Of a stretch of 64,000 bases of DNA, positions 25,250 to 33,095 are shown in pieces. Location: assembly GCF_040560245.1 (NCBI RefSeq), contig NZ_JAKMWP010000010.1; one strand, given 5' to 3'. Positions within the stretch are counted from its first letter, which is position 1. Every line of letters starts with the position of its first letter. Source of the DNA: Morganella sibonii (lineage in GTDB: Bacteria; Pseudomonadota; Gammaproteobacteria; Enterobacterales; Enterobacteriaceae). The position numbers and the translations under genes are program-made. The notes beneath the pieces were generated by a model. It was not told the origin of the DNA, searched no databases, and was given only the letters and a program-made list of their open reading frames with translations.

Positions 25250-26521
25250 TCAGGCCATCGCAGTGATGGTTTTATTCAGTAACGCATTGGCGAGTGTCTC
25301 TGCGGTCACCGTTTCATTGGTGTTCGCGGTAAGATCCCACAGGCCTATCTGTCCGTCATGGTTAAGCGTCACAATGTAACGGCAGCCGGATTTCAGTGCG
25401 CTGCTGTGCTGACGCTTCAGTTTGGCACGGGTGAAATCATTCAGGATTTTATATTGCGGCAGCTGATGGCGCAGTGTGTTAGCCAGTAATAACGCTTCCA
25501 CATTCTGTGCCGGATCTTCATAGGTCACCACGATATCCGGCTGATTAACAATCGCTTTATCCAGGCCGAGAGTTTGGATCAGCAGTAACAGCCGTTCGAT
25601 CCCGATAGCAAACCCGGAGGCCGGTAACTGTTTGCCGCTGAATAATTCAACCAGACCATCGTAACGGCCGCCGCCGCAGACTGTCCCCTGTGATCCCAGC
25701 TCTTCGGTGATCCACTCAAACACGGTGCGGGTGTAGTAATCCAGCCCGCGCACCAGACGCGGATTGACCACGTAGGCGATGTTTTCGCTGTCCAGCAGAC
25801 GGCGCAGTTCATCAAAGTGCTGTTGTGATTCTTCGCCGAGGAAGTCCAGCAGGCGCGGCGCCGCTTCAATCATCTCCTGCATATCCGGATTTTTGCTGTC
25901 CAGGATACGCAGCGGGTTGGTTTCCAGACGGCGCAGACTGTCCTCATCCAGCAGTGCCTTGTGCTGCGTAAAGTAATTCACCAGTTGCTGACGGTGCTCT
26001 GAGCGCTCTTCCGGTGTCCCGAGGGAGTTAATCTCCAGGCGGACGTGTTTATCCACGCCGAGTGCCTTAAAGATATCTTTCACCATAAAGATAAGCTCCG
26101 CATCCACATCCGCCCCCGGCATACCGAAGGTTTCCACCCCGAACTGGGTGAACTGGCGCAGACGGCCTTTCTGCGGACGCTCATAACGGAACATCGGGCC
26201 CTGATACCACAGGCGCTGCGTGGTGTTGTAGCACATGTTGTTCTCAATCACGGTCCGGACGCAACCACTGGTACCTTCCGGACGCAGGGTGATGTGCTCG
26301 CCGCTTTTATCGAGGAAGTTATACATCTCTTTTGAAACGATATCGGTGGATTCACCGACAGCGCGTTCAAACAGGGCAACCGGTTCCAGAATCGGCAGCC
26401 TGACCTCCTGATAGCCGTAGCGGGAAGTGATATTCCGGATCCGGTTTTCCAGCCACTGCCAGACCGGTGTTTCTTCCGGAAGCACACTTCTCATCCCTCT
26501 GATTGACTGAATCTTTTCCAT
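25250..26521 (-). CDS. hisRS: Second histidyl-tRNA synthetase of the histamine cluster
   Basis: 423 residues, normal HisRS length (E. coli 424). Class II core intact: motif 2 region RPEGTSG (80-86), MFRYERPQKGR with Arg112, QFGVE with Glu130, the HisRS-specific catalytic Arg258 in LVRGLDYYTRTVFEW, motif 3 GFAIGIERLLLL, and a C-terminal anticodon-binding domain. So it looks catalytically competent. Start 26521 (MEKIQSIRGM) is set by GAGGA 6 bases upstream and by homology; the open frame extends upstream into hdcT2. Only 10 bases separate it from the hdcT2 stop, so it is cotranscribed with hdc. The housekeeping hisS should be elsewhere. hisRS genes also accompany hdc in lactic acid bacteria. 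Confidence 0.93.
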   Translation of the reverse strand: MEKIQSIRGMRSVLPEETPVWQWLENRIRNITSRYGYQEVRLPILEPVALFERAVGESTDIVSKEMYNFLDKSGEHITLRPEGTSGCVRTVIENNMCYNTTQRLWYQGPMFRYERPQKGRLRQFTQFGVETFGMPGADVDAELIFMVKDIFKALGVDKHVRLEINSLGTPEERSEHRQQLVNYFTQHKALLDEDSLRRLETNPLRILDSKNPDMQEMIEAAPRLLDFLGEESQQHFDELRRLLDSENIAYVVNPRLVRGLDYYTRTVFEWITEELGSQGTVCGGGRYDGLVELFSGKQLPASGFAIGIERLLLLIQTLGLDKAIVNQPDIVVTYEDPAQNVEALLLANTLRHQLPQYKILNDFTRAKLKRQHSSALKSGCRYIVTLNHDGQIGLWDLTANTNETVTAETLANALLNKTITAMA

Positions 26522-26531
26522 TTTTAGTCCT

Positions 26532-27974
26532 CTATATACAGTTTCTCTGTGAGAAATTCCGGCTGTCATCATTGTCAGCCGATAACGCCATCTCAGCGGT
26601 CTGCTCAGTGCAGATCCCCGGGATGTACGACAGGGCGAGCCCGGGACGGGGATCAGTAGTGTTTTTTTCACGGCGCATAATAAAAAACAGATACAGCGGA
26701 ATGGTCACCATTTGCAGCACCATGCCCCAGAACAGCGGTTTGGTACCGGCGCCTGTCAGCGCGACCATAATGAATCCCAGACCGATCAGGCTCAGAGTGG
26801 CGTAAATAATAAAAGTACGTCCGTACTGCATTTTTTTGGCGATCATGGCGATCGGCAGGGAAATCACGGCAAATGCATACGGGATCAGACTGGCGGATAC
26901 CGCAAGAATAATAATGTTGCGGAACTGCTGTTCCAGGCTCGGTGAGATGGTCAGCAACAACACGGCGCTCATCATCCCGGCGGTGCAAATCAGTCCTTTA
27001 TACGGGACACCGTGGCGGTTCACATCGGCAAAAAAACGCGGAAATGTGCCTTCTTCCGCCGCAGAGCGGGGAACTTCAGTCTGTAAAATCTGCCAGCCCG
27101 GCAGTGCGCCGAAGCAGGCAATAATCGCGAGTGCAGAGATAATCTGCCCCGCATGTGCGCCCCACAGATAGCGGGCGGTATCCGCAAACGGTGCGGTGGA
27201 GTTAACAAGCTGTTCGTGGGGCAGAATCCCCATCATGACATTGGTGGAACTGAGATAGCAGGCGGCAGCAATCACCAGCCCGATAATCGTAGCCAGCGGA
27301 ATATTGCGGTGCGGATTAATCACCTGGGCAGATGAAACCGACGCGGATTCAATTCCCAGGTAGCCCCACAGCGAAATAGCGGCGGCGGCAAAAATAGCAT
27401 CTGTGTTACTGGTCTGAGTAACATTAAAACTGGTGATGTAACGTGTGTAATCAAAACTGGTCCAGCCGAAAATACTGATGCTCAGAATAACGGTGAGCAT
27501 ACAAAGGCCGGTAAAAATCTGCGCATAGCCGACGACTTTTGCGCCCTGCAAACCCAGCAGAACGAAAGCCCAGAGAATAATAATAGCGGTAATAGCGGCG
27601 TAAAGCGGAGTGTGAAGCTGCGGAAAGAAGTAAGAGAGATAACCGACACCGGAGATCAGTAAGGCACAGTTGCCTATCCAGGTCGAAAGCCAGTAAAAAA
27701 GTGATGTCTGTAACCCGATATACTGCCCGAATGTCCGGCCGATGTTGGCAATCACGCCGCCTTTACAGGGGGAGATTTCACCGGTTTTGGCGAACACCAG
27801 CGCCAGTGCCAGCACGCCGCAGAAGGTCAGCAGGCCGCCCCACAGCGCGACAGAGCCGATATGCGCCAGGGAGGAGGGTAACATAAACACGCCGCTTCCC
27901 ATCATATTGGAAGCCGTCATAATGATCAGGGCTGTCAGGCCCATGCGGTGGGTGGGTTTACCATTGGGAACCAT
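26532..27974 (-). CDS. hdcT2: Histidine/histamine antiporter HdcT2 (APC superfamily)
   Basis: 480-residue basic amino acid/polyamine antiporter with 12 TM segments. First helix region TASNMMGSGVFMLPSSLAHIG (about 20-40) has the GSGVF substrate-loop signature; LWGYLGIESASVSS in TM6 is also typical. Paralogous along its length to HdcT1 (TASNMMGSGVFMLP shared). It ends with a polar C-terminal tail (about 450-480). Third gene of the hdc operon; the 200-base gap after hdc contains two hairpins. Predicted to exchange external histidine for internal histamine, giving acid resistance and proton motive force. Confidence 0.9.
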   Translation of the reverse strand: MVPNGKPTHRMGLTALIIMTASNMMGSGVFMLPSSLAHIGSVALWGGLLTFCGVLALALVFAKTGEISPCKGGVIANIGRTFGQYIGLQTSLFYWLSTWIGNCALLISGVGYLSYFFPQLHTPLYAAITAIIILWAFVLLGLQGAKVVGYAQIFTGLCMLTVILSISIFGWTSFDYTRYITSFNVTQTSNTDAIFAAAAISLWGYLGIESASVSSAQVINPHRNIPLATIIGLVIAAACYLSSTNVMMGILPHEQLVNSTAPFADTARYLWGAHAGQIISALAIIACFGALPGWQILQTEVPRSAAEEGTFPRFFADVNRHGVPYKGLICTAGMMSAVLLLTISPSLEQQFRNIIILAVSASLIPYAFAVISLPIAMIAKKMQYGRTFIIYATLSLIGLGFIMVALTGAGTKPLFWGMVLQMVTIPLYLFFIMRREKNTTDPRPGLALSYIPGICTEQTAEMALSADNDDSRNFSQRNCI

Positions 27975-28103
27975 ACCATTTTGTCCTCACAGAAATACTC
28001 CAGCTGCGGATGAGGGAGCAAAAAATCTCACGATCAGAGAACTGAGCCGTGTTTTTTGGTCTTTTTTCTTGCATCATCCTGTGTCGCTGTATAGGTTAGA
28101 GAG

Positions 28104-28138
28104 CGTTGCCGGCAGGATTGGCGTCTGCGCCGGCAACG
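28104..28138. promoter_or_regulatory. Stable hairpin between hdc and hdcT2
   Basis: CGTTGCCGGC (28104-28113) pairs with GCCGGCAACG (28129-28138). No T run follows on either strand, so it is more likely an mRNA processing or stability element than a full terminator. Confidence 0.7.
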
Positions 28139-28149
28139 AACCGTAAGGG

Positions 28150-28179
28150 GGCAGTGGATATTTACCACTGCCTTTTTTT
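28150..28179. terminator. Terminator-like hairpin directly after hdc
   Basis: GGCAGTGG / CCACTGCC with a 7-base loop and seven T residues on the plus strand, which form the hdc stop-codon side as an A run on the minus strand. It is a full terminator for plus-strand transcripts and a leaky stem for hdc mRNA, so it may tune hdcT2-hisRS expression. Confidence 0.72.
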
Positions 28180-29314
28180 ATGCCGCGTGTAAGTTAAAAT
28201 CCGCGATAACATCGTCGATCAGTTTGTCGATCTGCGCGGTATCGAGGTGGTGCGCGGTGGTGATCAGGTGAGCCACGTCGCCGGATGTTGCCAGGCAATG
28301 TTCTCTCCAGACGCGTTCTGACGGGCAAGGGAACACAACAGTGATGGAGTTCTTGTTGCGCCATGCATTGATACCGGCTTTCTGCATACGGTCAACAGCG
28401 TACTGCGCCATATCCAGACTGCGGGTGATGCGGCGTTTCCACTCTTCAGCTGAATGTGAACGGACAGCTTCCCACAGCATCAGTGGTGTGTGACCGTTAC
28501 GTGAACCGGTGATGGTTTTGTCGTGTGCGGAGATGTAGTCGATTTCAACAGAAATACGGTCTACGTTTTCTTTCTTCGCAACAACGATACCGCAAGGGAT
28601 TGGTGAACCAATCATTTTGTGGCCGGACACACCGATGGAGTCGATACCGTCTGCAAAAGTGAATGGCTGTGCATCATCAACGAATGGCAGGATCATGCCG
28701 CTCAGTGCCGCATCGGCGTGCAGATAGTAATCTTCACGTTTGATACCGGCCGCTTTCAGGCGTTTCTGAATTTCTGCGATATCATCGATTGCACCGCGGA
28801 CAGTGGTACCGATGTTAGCGAAGATGATCGGATGCGCTTCTTTATCATCAGCGATTTTTTTCATCAGATCGTCATAATCGATTTCGCCGCTTGGCAGAGA
28901 TTCAACAACCTGAGATTTGATGCGCAGTAATTTAACGATTTTCGCAACGGAATAGTGAGTATCTTTTGAATAGTACAGAGTACCGTCAGGGAAGATTTCA
29001 CGGCCCAGGTAGCAACCGAACATATTACCTTCGGTACCGCCGTTGGTGACATAACCCCAGCTTTGTTCAAACGGAATTTTGAACAGGTCTGCAAAATACT
29101 CCATCACTTCTTTTTCGAAATCGAAAGAGTTCAGCAGGTAGTTGCAATATTCGCCCCAGTCACCGCAGTTGTTGATGGAGAAACGTAAGAAGCGTTCCAG
29201 ATTGGTGTAATCAAAATCTGCTGATTCAGGATAGCCGATGTTGAAATACTGGTTTTTTACGCAATAAGCCCAGAATGCATCAAGTTTGTTTTGATCATTG
29301 ATAGACAGAGTCAT
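28178..29314 (-). CDS. hdc: Histidine decarboxylase (PLP-dependent)
   Basis: Converts histidine to histamine and CO2. 378 residues, as in known Morganella HDC. Group II PLP decarboxylase features: TNGGTEGN (90-97, phosphate region), His120 in KDTHYSV (ring stacking), HADAALSG (199-206) with the PLP Asp201, and Schiff-base Lys233 in VSGHKMIG. Start 29314 follows AGAGGT by about 8 bases. It is the second gene after hdcT1 (50-base gap) and the codon usage and GC look native. It consumes a cytosolic proton, so with the antiporters it forms an acid-resistance system; a perfect FNR box upstream of hdcT1 suggests anaerobic induction. Confidence 0.97.
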   Translation of the reverse strand: MTLSINDQNKLDAFWAYCVKNQYFNIGYPESADFDYTNLERFLRFSINNCGDWGEYCNYLLNSFDFEKEVMEYFADLFKIPFEQSWGYVTNGGTEGNMFGCYLGREIFPDGTLYYSKDTHYSVAKIVKLLRIKSQVVESLPSGEIDYDDLMKKIADDKEAHPIIFANIGTTVRGAIDDIAEIQKRLKAAGIKREDYYLHADAALSGMILPFVDDAQPFTFADGIDSIGVSGHKMIGSPIPCGIVVAKKENVDRISVEIDYISAHDKTITGSRNGHTPLMLWEAVRSHSAEEWKRRITRSLDMAQYAVDRMQKAGINAWRNKNSITVVFPCPSERVWREHCLATSGDVAHLITTAHHLDTAQIDKLIDDVIADFNLHAA

Positions 29315-29364
29315 ACTTAATTACCTCTTGTTTTTCAAAATTGAAGACTGTGAAGCGGAGCAAA

Positions 29365-30726
29365 TCACGCTTTGTTTTGTTCGTCATTGATATACAGGAT
29401 GTCGTTGCCTTTTTTCGCACGGCCGGCAGCCACGAAGCTGAACAGCGGGATAGTGACGGACATCATGACCAGACCCCAGAACATAGAATCAGAACCGGAA
29501 CCTAACAGGGCAAAGACACAGTAGATAATGCCGATAACCACCAGGACGTTATAGAAAATGAATGTTCTGCCGCGGTTCATTTTTTTGGAAACCATGATGA
29601 TTGGCAGAGAAATCAGTGCGTACATGTATGGCAGCAGAGATGCGAAGACAGACATCAGGATGACGATTTCGAACTGTTTGGCCAGGTTTGGTGATGCGGT
29701 CATTAACAGCACCAGGCTCATCAGCACACCGGTGAAAATCAGGCTTTTCATCGGAACGTCATTTTTGTTCACATCGGAGAAGAATTTAGGGAACAGACCC
29801 TGGTCGGCACCGGCACGCGGACCTTCAGACTGAAGGATTAACCAGCCGGAGATTGAACCGAAGCAGGCGATGATACTCAGGATAGACGCAACAGTACCGG
29901 CAGTTTCACCGAACATGTAACGGGCAGCATCCGCAAACGGCGCAGCAGAGTTAACCAGTTCTTCATGCGGAACCAGACCCATGATAACGGTGCAGCTGCC
30001 GACGTAGCAGACTGACGCAATCAGCAGACCATAAACGGTGGCACGCGGAACAGTGTATTCAGGTTTGTCGACCTGGCCGCTGGAAACCACCGCGGATTCA
30101 ACACCCAGGAAGCCCCACAATGCGATAGATGCCGCAGTAATAATAGCAGTGGTATCACTTTTACCGGTGCCGTTATAAACCTGAGAGAACATCTGCGGAT
30201 CGAACCAGAACCAGCCGATGACACCGACACCGAGAACAACGACCAGCATGCAGCTTGCAGTGAATGACTGCGCACGACCGGCGACACGGGCACCGAAGCT
30301 GGCTAACACCACAAAGCCCCACAGAATTGCGATAGCAACGATACTGCCGATAGCCGGGTTTCTCAGTTCAGGGAAGAAGTAGCTGAGGTAGCCGACACCG
30401 GCAACCAGCAGCGCGACGTTACCGACCCAGGCACTGATCCAGTAACAAACTGTGGTCTGGAAACCGATAAACGGACCGAAAGCATCACTGGCGTAAGCCA
30501 CGATACCGCCGTTACGCGGTGTGATAAGACTGGTTTTGGCAAAAACTAATGCTAATGCGATAACACCAATGATTGTAAATAACCATCCCCATAAGGAGAT
30601 GTAACCGACGCCCGCGAGGTTAGTCGGCAGCATGAACACACCGGAACCCATCATATTTGATGCGGTTACCAGGGTCAGCGCGACCACCCCCATTTTATGG
30701 GCGGAACTGGCACTCATGTTTCCCAT
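29365..30726 (-). CDS. hdcT1: Histidine/histamine antiporter HdcT1 (APC superfamily)
   Basis: 453 residues from ATG 30726 (MGNMSASS), chosen because AGGAAAA lies 6-8 bases upstream; the open frame reaches 30777. Twelve TM segments; TASNMMGSGVFMLPTNLAG near the first helix and ALWGFLGVESAVVSSGQV in TM6 match HdcT2 and CadB/PotE-type antiporters. First gene of the operon hdcT1-hdc-hdcT2-hisRS. It presumably provides the main histidine-in/histamine-out exchange; why two antiporters are kept is not evident. Confidence 0.92.
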   Translation of the reverse strand: MGNMSASSAHKMGVVALTLVTASNMMGSGVFMLPTNLAGVGYISLWGWLFTIIGVIALALVFAKTSLITPRNGGIVAYASDAFGPFIGFQTTVCYWISAWVGNVALLVAGVGYLSYFFPELRNPAIGSIVAIAILWGFVVLASFGARVAGRAQSFTASCMLVVVLGVGVIGWFWFDPQMFSQVYNGTGKSDTTAIITAASIALWGFLGVESAVVSSGQVDKPEYTVPRATVYGLLIASVCYVGSCTVIMGLVPHEELVNSAAPFADAARYMFGETAGTVASILSIIACFGSISGWLILQSEGPRAGADQGLFPKFFSDVNKNDVPMKSLIFTGVLMSLVLLMTASPNLAKQFEIVILMSVFASLLPYMYALISLPIIMVSKKMNRGRTFIFYNVLVVIGIIYCVFALLGSGSDSMFWGLVMMSVTIPLFSFVAAGRAKKGNDILYINDEQNKA

Positions 30727-30821
30727 AATGCTTTTCCTGTAATGATTGTTTAATTGGAAAGGTGCACCCGATGACAATTACCGAGATAGGGAAAACTTAA
30801 TTTTTAAATGTCGTTCTAAAT

Positions 30822-30835
30822 TTGATATTGATCAA
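30822..30835 (-). promoter_or_regulatory. Perfect FNR box upstream of hdcT1
   Basis: TTGATATTGATCAA is an exact match to the FNR consensus TTGAT-N4-ATCAA. Its centre is about 102 bases before the hdcT1 start codon. If it acts as a class II site, transcription would begin near 30787, with a -10-like TAAGTT at 30794-30799 on the minus strand. Confidence 0.82.
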
Positions 30836-30982
30836 AAAAAACAGCGCTTCCATAACAGTTTCGGCTGAAAATGAATATTTTATGAGCTGTTTTTCAGTAA
30901 GTGACTCTGTCCCCCTTTTTAAGTGCTAATAGTTCAACTTTTTGTGTGGTTATTATTTTACTTTTGTCATTCCGGAATTAAC

Positions 30983-31093
30983 AAACAGGTTAAGTAAAAA
31001 ATAAATATACTTTTTTCAATGCGATAAAAAAGAATGGCATTCAGAAATAAAAACAGGTTTCATGATATGAGTTAAAATAATAAAACCGGTTTT
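30983..31093 (+). promoter_or_regulatory. Repeated AAAC[A/C]GGTT motif and palindrome upstream of the RAYT-HisRS gene
   Basis: AAACAGGTT at 30983-30991, AAACAGGTTT at 31051-31060 and the 12-bp palindrome AAAACCGGTTTT at 31082-31093. The last two are 32 bp (three helical turns) apart. A possible promoter overlaps: -35 TTAAAA (31072-31077), 17-bp spacer holding the palindrome, -10 TATTAT (31095-31100). A second palindrome ATTCCGGAAT is at 30969-30978. Candidate operators in the 423-base divergent region; the region is AT-rich. Confidence 0.5.
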
Positions 31094-31149
31094 GTATTAT
31101 ATTACTCATTAGATAAATTGATTATTTTTAGCGATTGGAGCGCTGACCT

Positions 31150-33051
31150 ATGCCAAGAAGAGAGCGCCTTTATTTTCCGGGATTACCACAGCTGATTAAA
31201 CTTAACGGACACAATCATGAAAAACTCTTTCAGGAAGAGAATGATTACGCCCGCTTTCTGACCTGCATTGACAGGTCTTTAGAATCATACAATTGCGAGC
31301 TTCATGCTTATTCACTTCAGGCCGATACCGTATTATTGTTGCTGACACCAAAATCAAAAGAAGATTTAAGCCGCTTCATTCAGCACATCGGACGCCAGTA
31401 TGTTCCTTATTACAATAATAAATATCAGCGCAGCGGCGCATTATGGGATCGGCGTTATAACAGTTGTCTGATTGAAGCAAATTCCTATTTTCTTTTGGTC
31501 TCTCAATATGTTGATACACTCACATCCGACCAGTCAGAATATAATGACAGACATAACTTAAATTATTCAAGCTATGCTCATAACGCCGGGGAATGTACTA
31601 TTCCGAGAATGACTGAACATCAGTGTTATTTACAATTAGGAAAAACACCGGAAGAGCGTGGTATCCATTACCAGCATTTTTTATATACCACCATCAGCCC
31701 GTCGGTTATTGAGCGAATCCAAATCTGTCTGAATCAGAATTGCGTACTGGGCACGAATCAGTATTGCCAGAAACTGGAATTTGAAGTGAACCGGACCGTG
31801 CGCCCGCATCAGAGCGGACGGCCGCGCAAACATTACAGTAATGATGTGGCGGACTGGATCTGGCTGGAAAACCGCGCCTCTAAGCTGCTGGCACGTTATT
31901 GTTATCAGGAAATCCGTTTTCCGCTGCTGGAATACTGGGATGACCATATGAAGAATACTGCCGCATTCGCAGAGGATAACCATAACGGGCCTAAGCTCAA
32001 TTGCAGCCATCCGGCACTGCTGCGCGGTGAGGGGACGATGGGCTGCCTGCGGGTGATTGCACAGCATCAGCGTTTACAGTCGAAAAGCAAGTTATGGTAT
32101 ATCGGTGCGATGTTCCGCAATGTGGCCGGACAGAAGCAGGATTTTGAACAATATCACCAGATTGGTGTGGAAGCCTTCGGCTACGATAATATTGATATCG
32201 AACTGGAGCATATTTTAATGCAGTATGATTTTTTCAGTTCATTGCATCTTACGCCGTATATTGAACTGAAAATAAATACCGCCGGCAGTGAAGAAGAGTT
32301 CAGCTGTTTCCGTCAGGCACTGAGAGACTATTATCAGCCGTTTCTGCCGTTCTTTGAGGAGCCGTGGCTGGCCAGACTGAAAGATAAACCGGAGCAGTTA
32401 TTATCCGTACCGCACAAGCTGCTGGATATCGTCAATAAAAAAGCCCCCCGGCTCAGTGAGTTTCTCTCTGAAACATCCGCCGCCCGCTTCCGTCAGTTAC
32501 TTGAATCCCTTAACCGCCTGAAAATTCCGTACAGCGTAACGCCGGATTTGTATCCGGTGAATAATTACTGCCATACCCTGTTTGAATGGCGCACCACCCA
32601 TCCGGACAGCCACGATGAACTGTTATGCCGCGGCGGGCGCTATGATGCCAGCGCATCACATCTGCTGGATAAACAGGTGGCGGTCAGCGGTTTTGCCTTT
32701 ATGCTTGATCCGATTATTTTCCTGATCCGCAAATGCCACAAACAACTGCTGCGTCAGAATGCAACGGATGTGGTGCTGATCCCGGAAAACACCCGTGCGG
32801 CCGGACACGCGCTGATAGTCGGCCGTCGTCTGCGCACACTGTTCCCGCAATTCACCATTAAAAATGATTGCTCGGGAATGCGGATCAGCACCTGCCGCAA
32901 GAATGCGGAGCGTAACGGCAGCCGTTTTATTATTGTGGTGCCGTCAGAGAATGATAAAGAGCTGGAACTGACCGATAAAGATAACGGAATGATTCAGTTT
33001 GTGAATGAGAATGCCATGATCGGGGTTCTGGGACACAGCGTAAACGGCTGA
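31150..33051 (+). CDS. Fusion of a degenerate REP-associated tyrosine transposase (Y1/HUH) domain with a HisRS-like domain; putative histidine sensor-regulator
   Basis: 633 residues, start set by GGAG 9 bases before ATG 31150. Residues 1-227 follow a whole RAYT/IS200-like (COG1943-type) protein: FPGLPQLIKLNGHNHEKLF, HAY...LLLLTP (52-67), GALWDRRYNS (96-105), Tyr120 at the catalytic-tyrosine position, NYSSYAHNA, LQLGKTPEERG and the basic tail GRPRK (223-227). The HUH pair expected as NHVH is DTVL (59-62), so cleavage activity is almost surely lost. Residues 228-633 are a complete HisRS paralogue: GEGT (293-296), MFR with Arg323, YHQIGVEAFG with Gln337 and Glu341, GGRYD (495-499) and an anticodon-binding-like end. 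The catalytic Arg motif LVRGLDYY is LYPVNNYC and the motif 3 Arg is Pro521. Divergent from the hdc operon. I infer histidine-dependent nucleic-acid binding, not catalysis. Confidence 0.88.
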   Translation: MPRRERLYFPGLPQLIKLNGHNHEKLFQEENDYARFLTCIDRSLESYNCELHAYSLQADTVLLLLTPKSKEDLSRFIQHIGRQYVPYYNNKYQRSGALWDRRYNSCLIEANSYFLLVSQYVDTLTSDQSEYNDRHNLNYSSYAHNAGECTIPRMTEHQCYLQLGKTPEERGIHYQHFLYTTISPSVIERIQICLNQNCVLGTNQYCQKLEFEVNRTVRPHQSGRPRKHYSNDVADWIWLENRASKLLARYCYQEIRFPLLEYWDDHMKNTAAFAEDNHNGPKLNCSHPALLRGEGTMGCLRVIAQHQRLQSKSKLWYIGAMFRNVAGQKQDFEQYHQIGVEAFGYDNIDIELEHILMQYDFFSSLHLTPYIELKINTAGSEEEFSCFRQALRDYYQPFLPFFEEPWLARLKDKPEQLLSVPHKLLDIVNKKAPRLSEFLSETSAARFRQLLESLNRLKIPYSVTPDLYPVNNYCHTLFEWRTTHPDSHDELLCRGGRYDASASHLLDKQVAVSGFAFMLDPIIFLIRKCHKQLLRQNATDVVLIPENTRAAGHALIVGRRLRTLFPQFTIKNDCSGMRISTCRKNAERNGSRFIIVVPSENDKELELTDKDNGMIQFVNENAMIGVLGHSVNG

Positions 33052-33059
33052 GGGGAGAG

Positions 33060-33089
33060 ACTCCGCAGATAATCAGTTATCTGCGGAGT
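33060..33089. terminator. Hairpin between the fusion gene and the SGNH gene
   Basis: Perfect stem ACTCCGCAGATAA / TTATCTGCGGAGT around TCAG, between two convergent genes. No T run, so its terminator efficiency is uncertain. Confidence 0.65.
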
Positions 33090-33095
33090 ACCGGG

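Noticed and set aside
26522..26671. Extended N-terminus of HisRS2 to 26671
   Set aside because: The extra 50 residues lie in the hdcT2 coding sequence and do not match HisRS; the GAGGA box and homology fix the start at 26521.
30727..31149. REP-like hairpins as substrate of the RAYT domain
   Set aside because: No GTAG-marked REP stem is visible here, and the HUH motif is destroyed, so transposition or REP mobilisation is unlikely.
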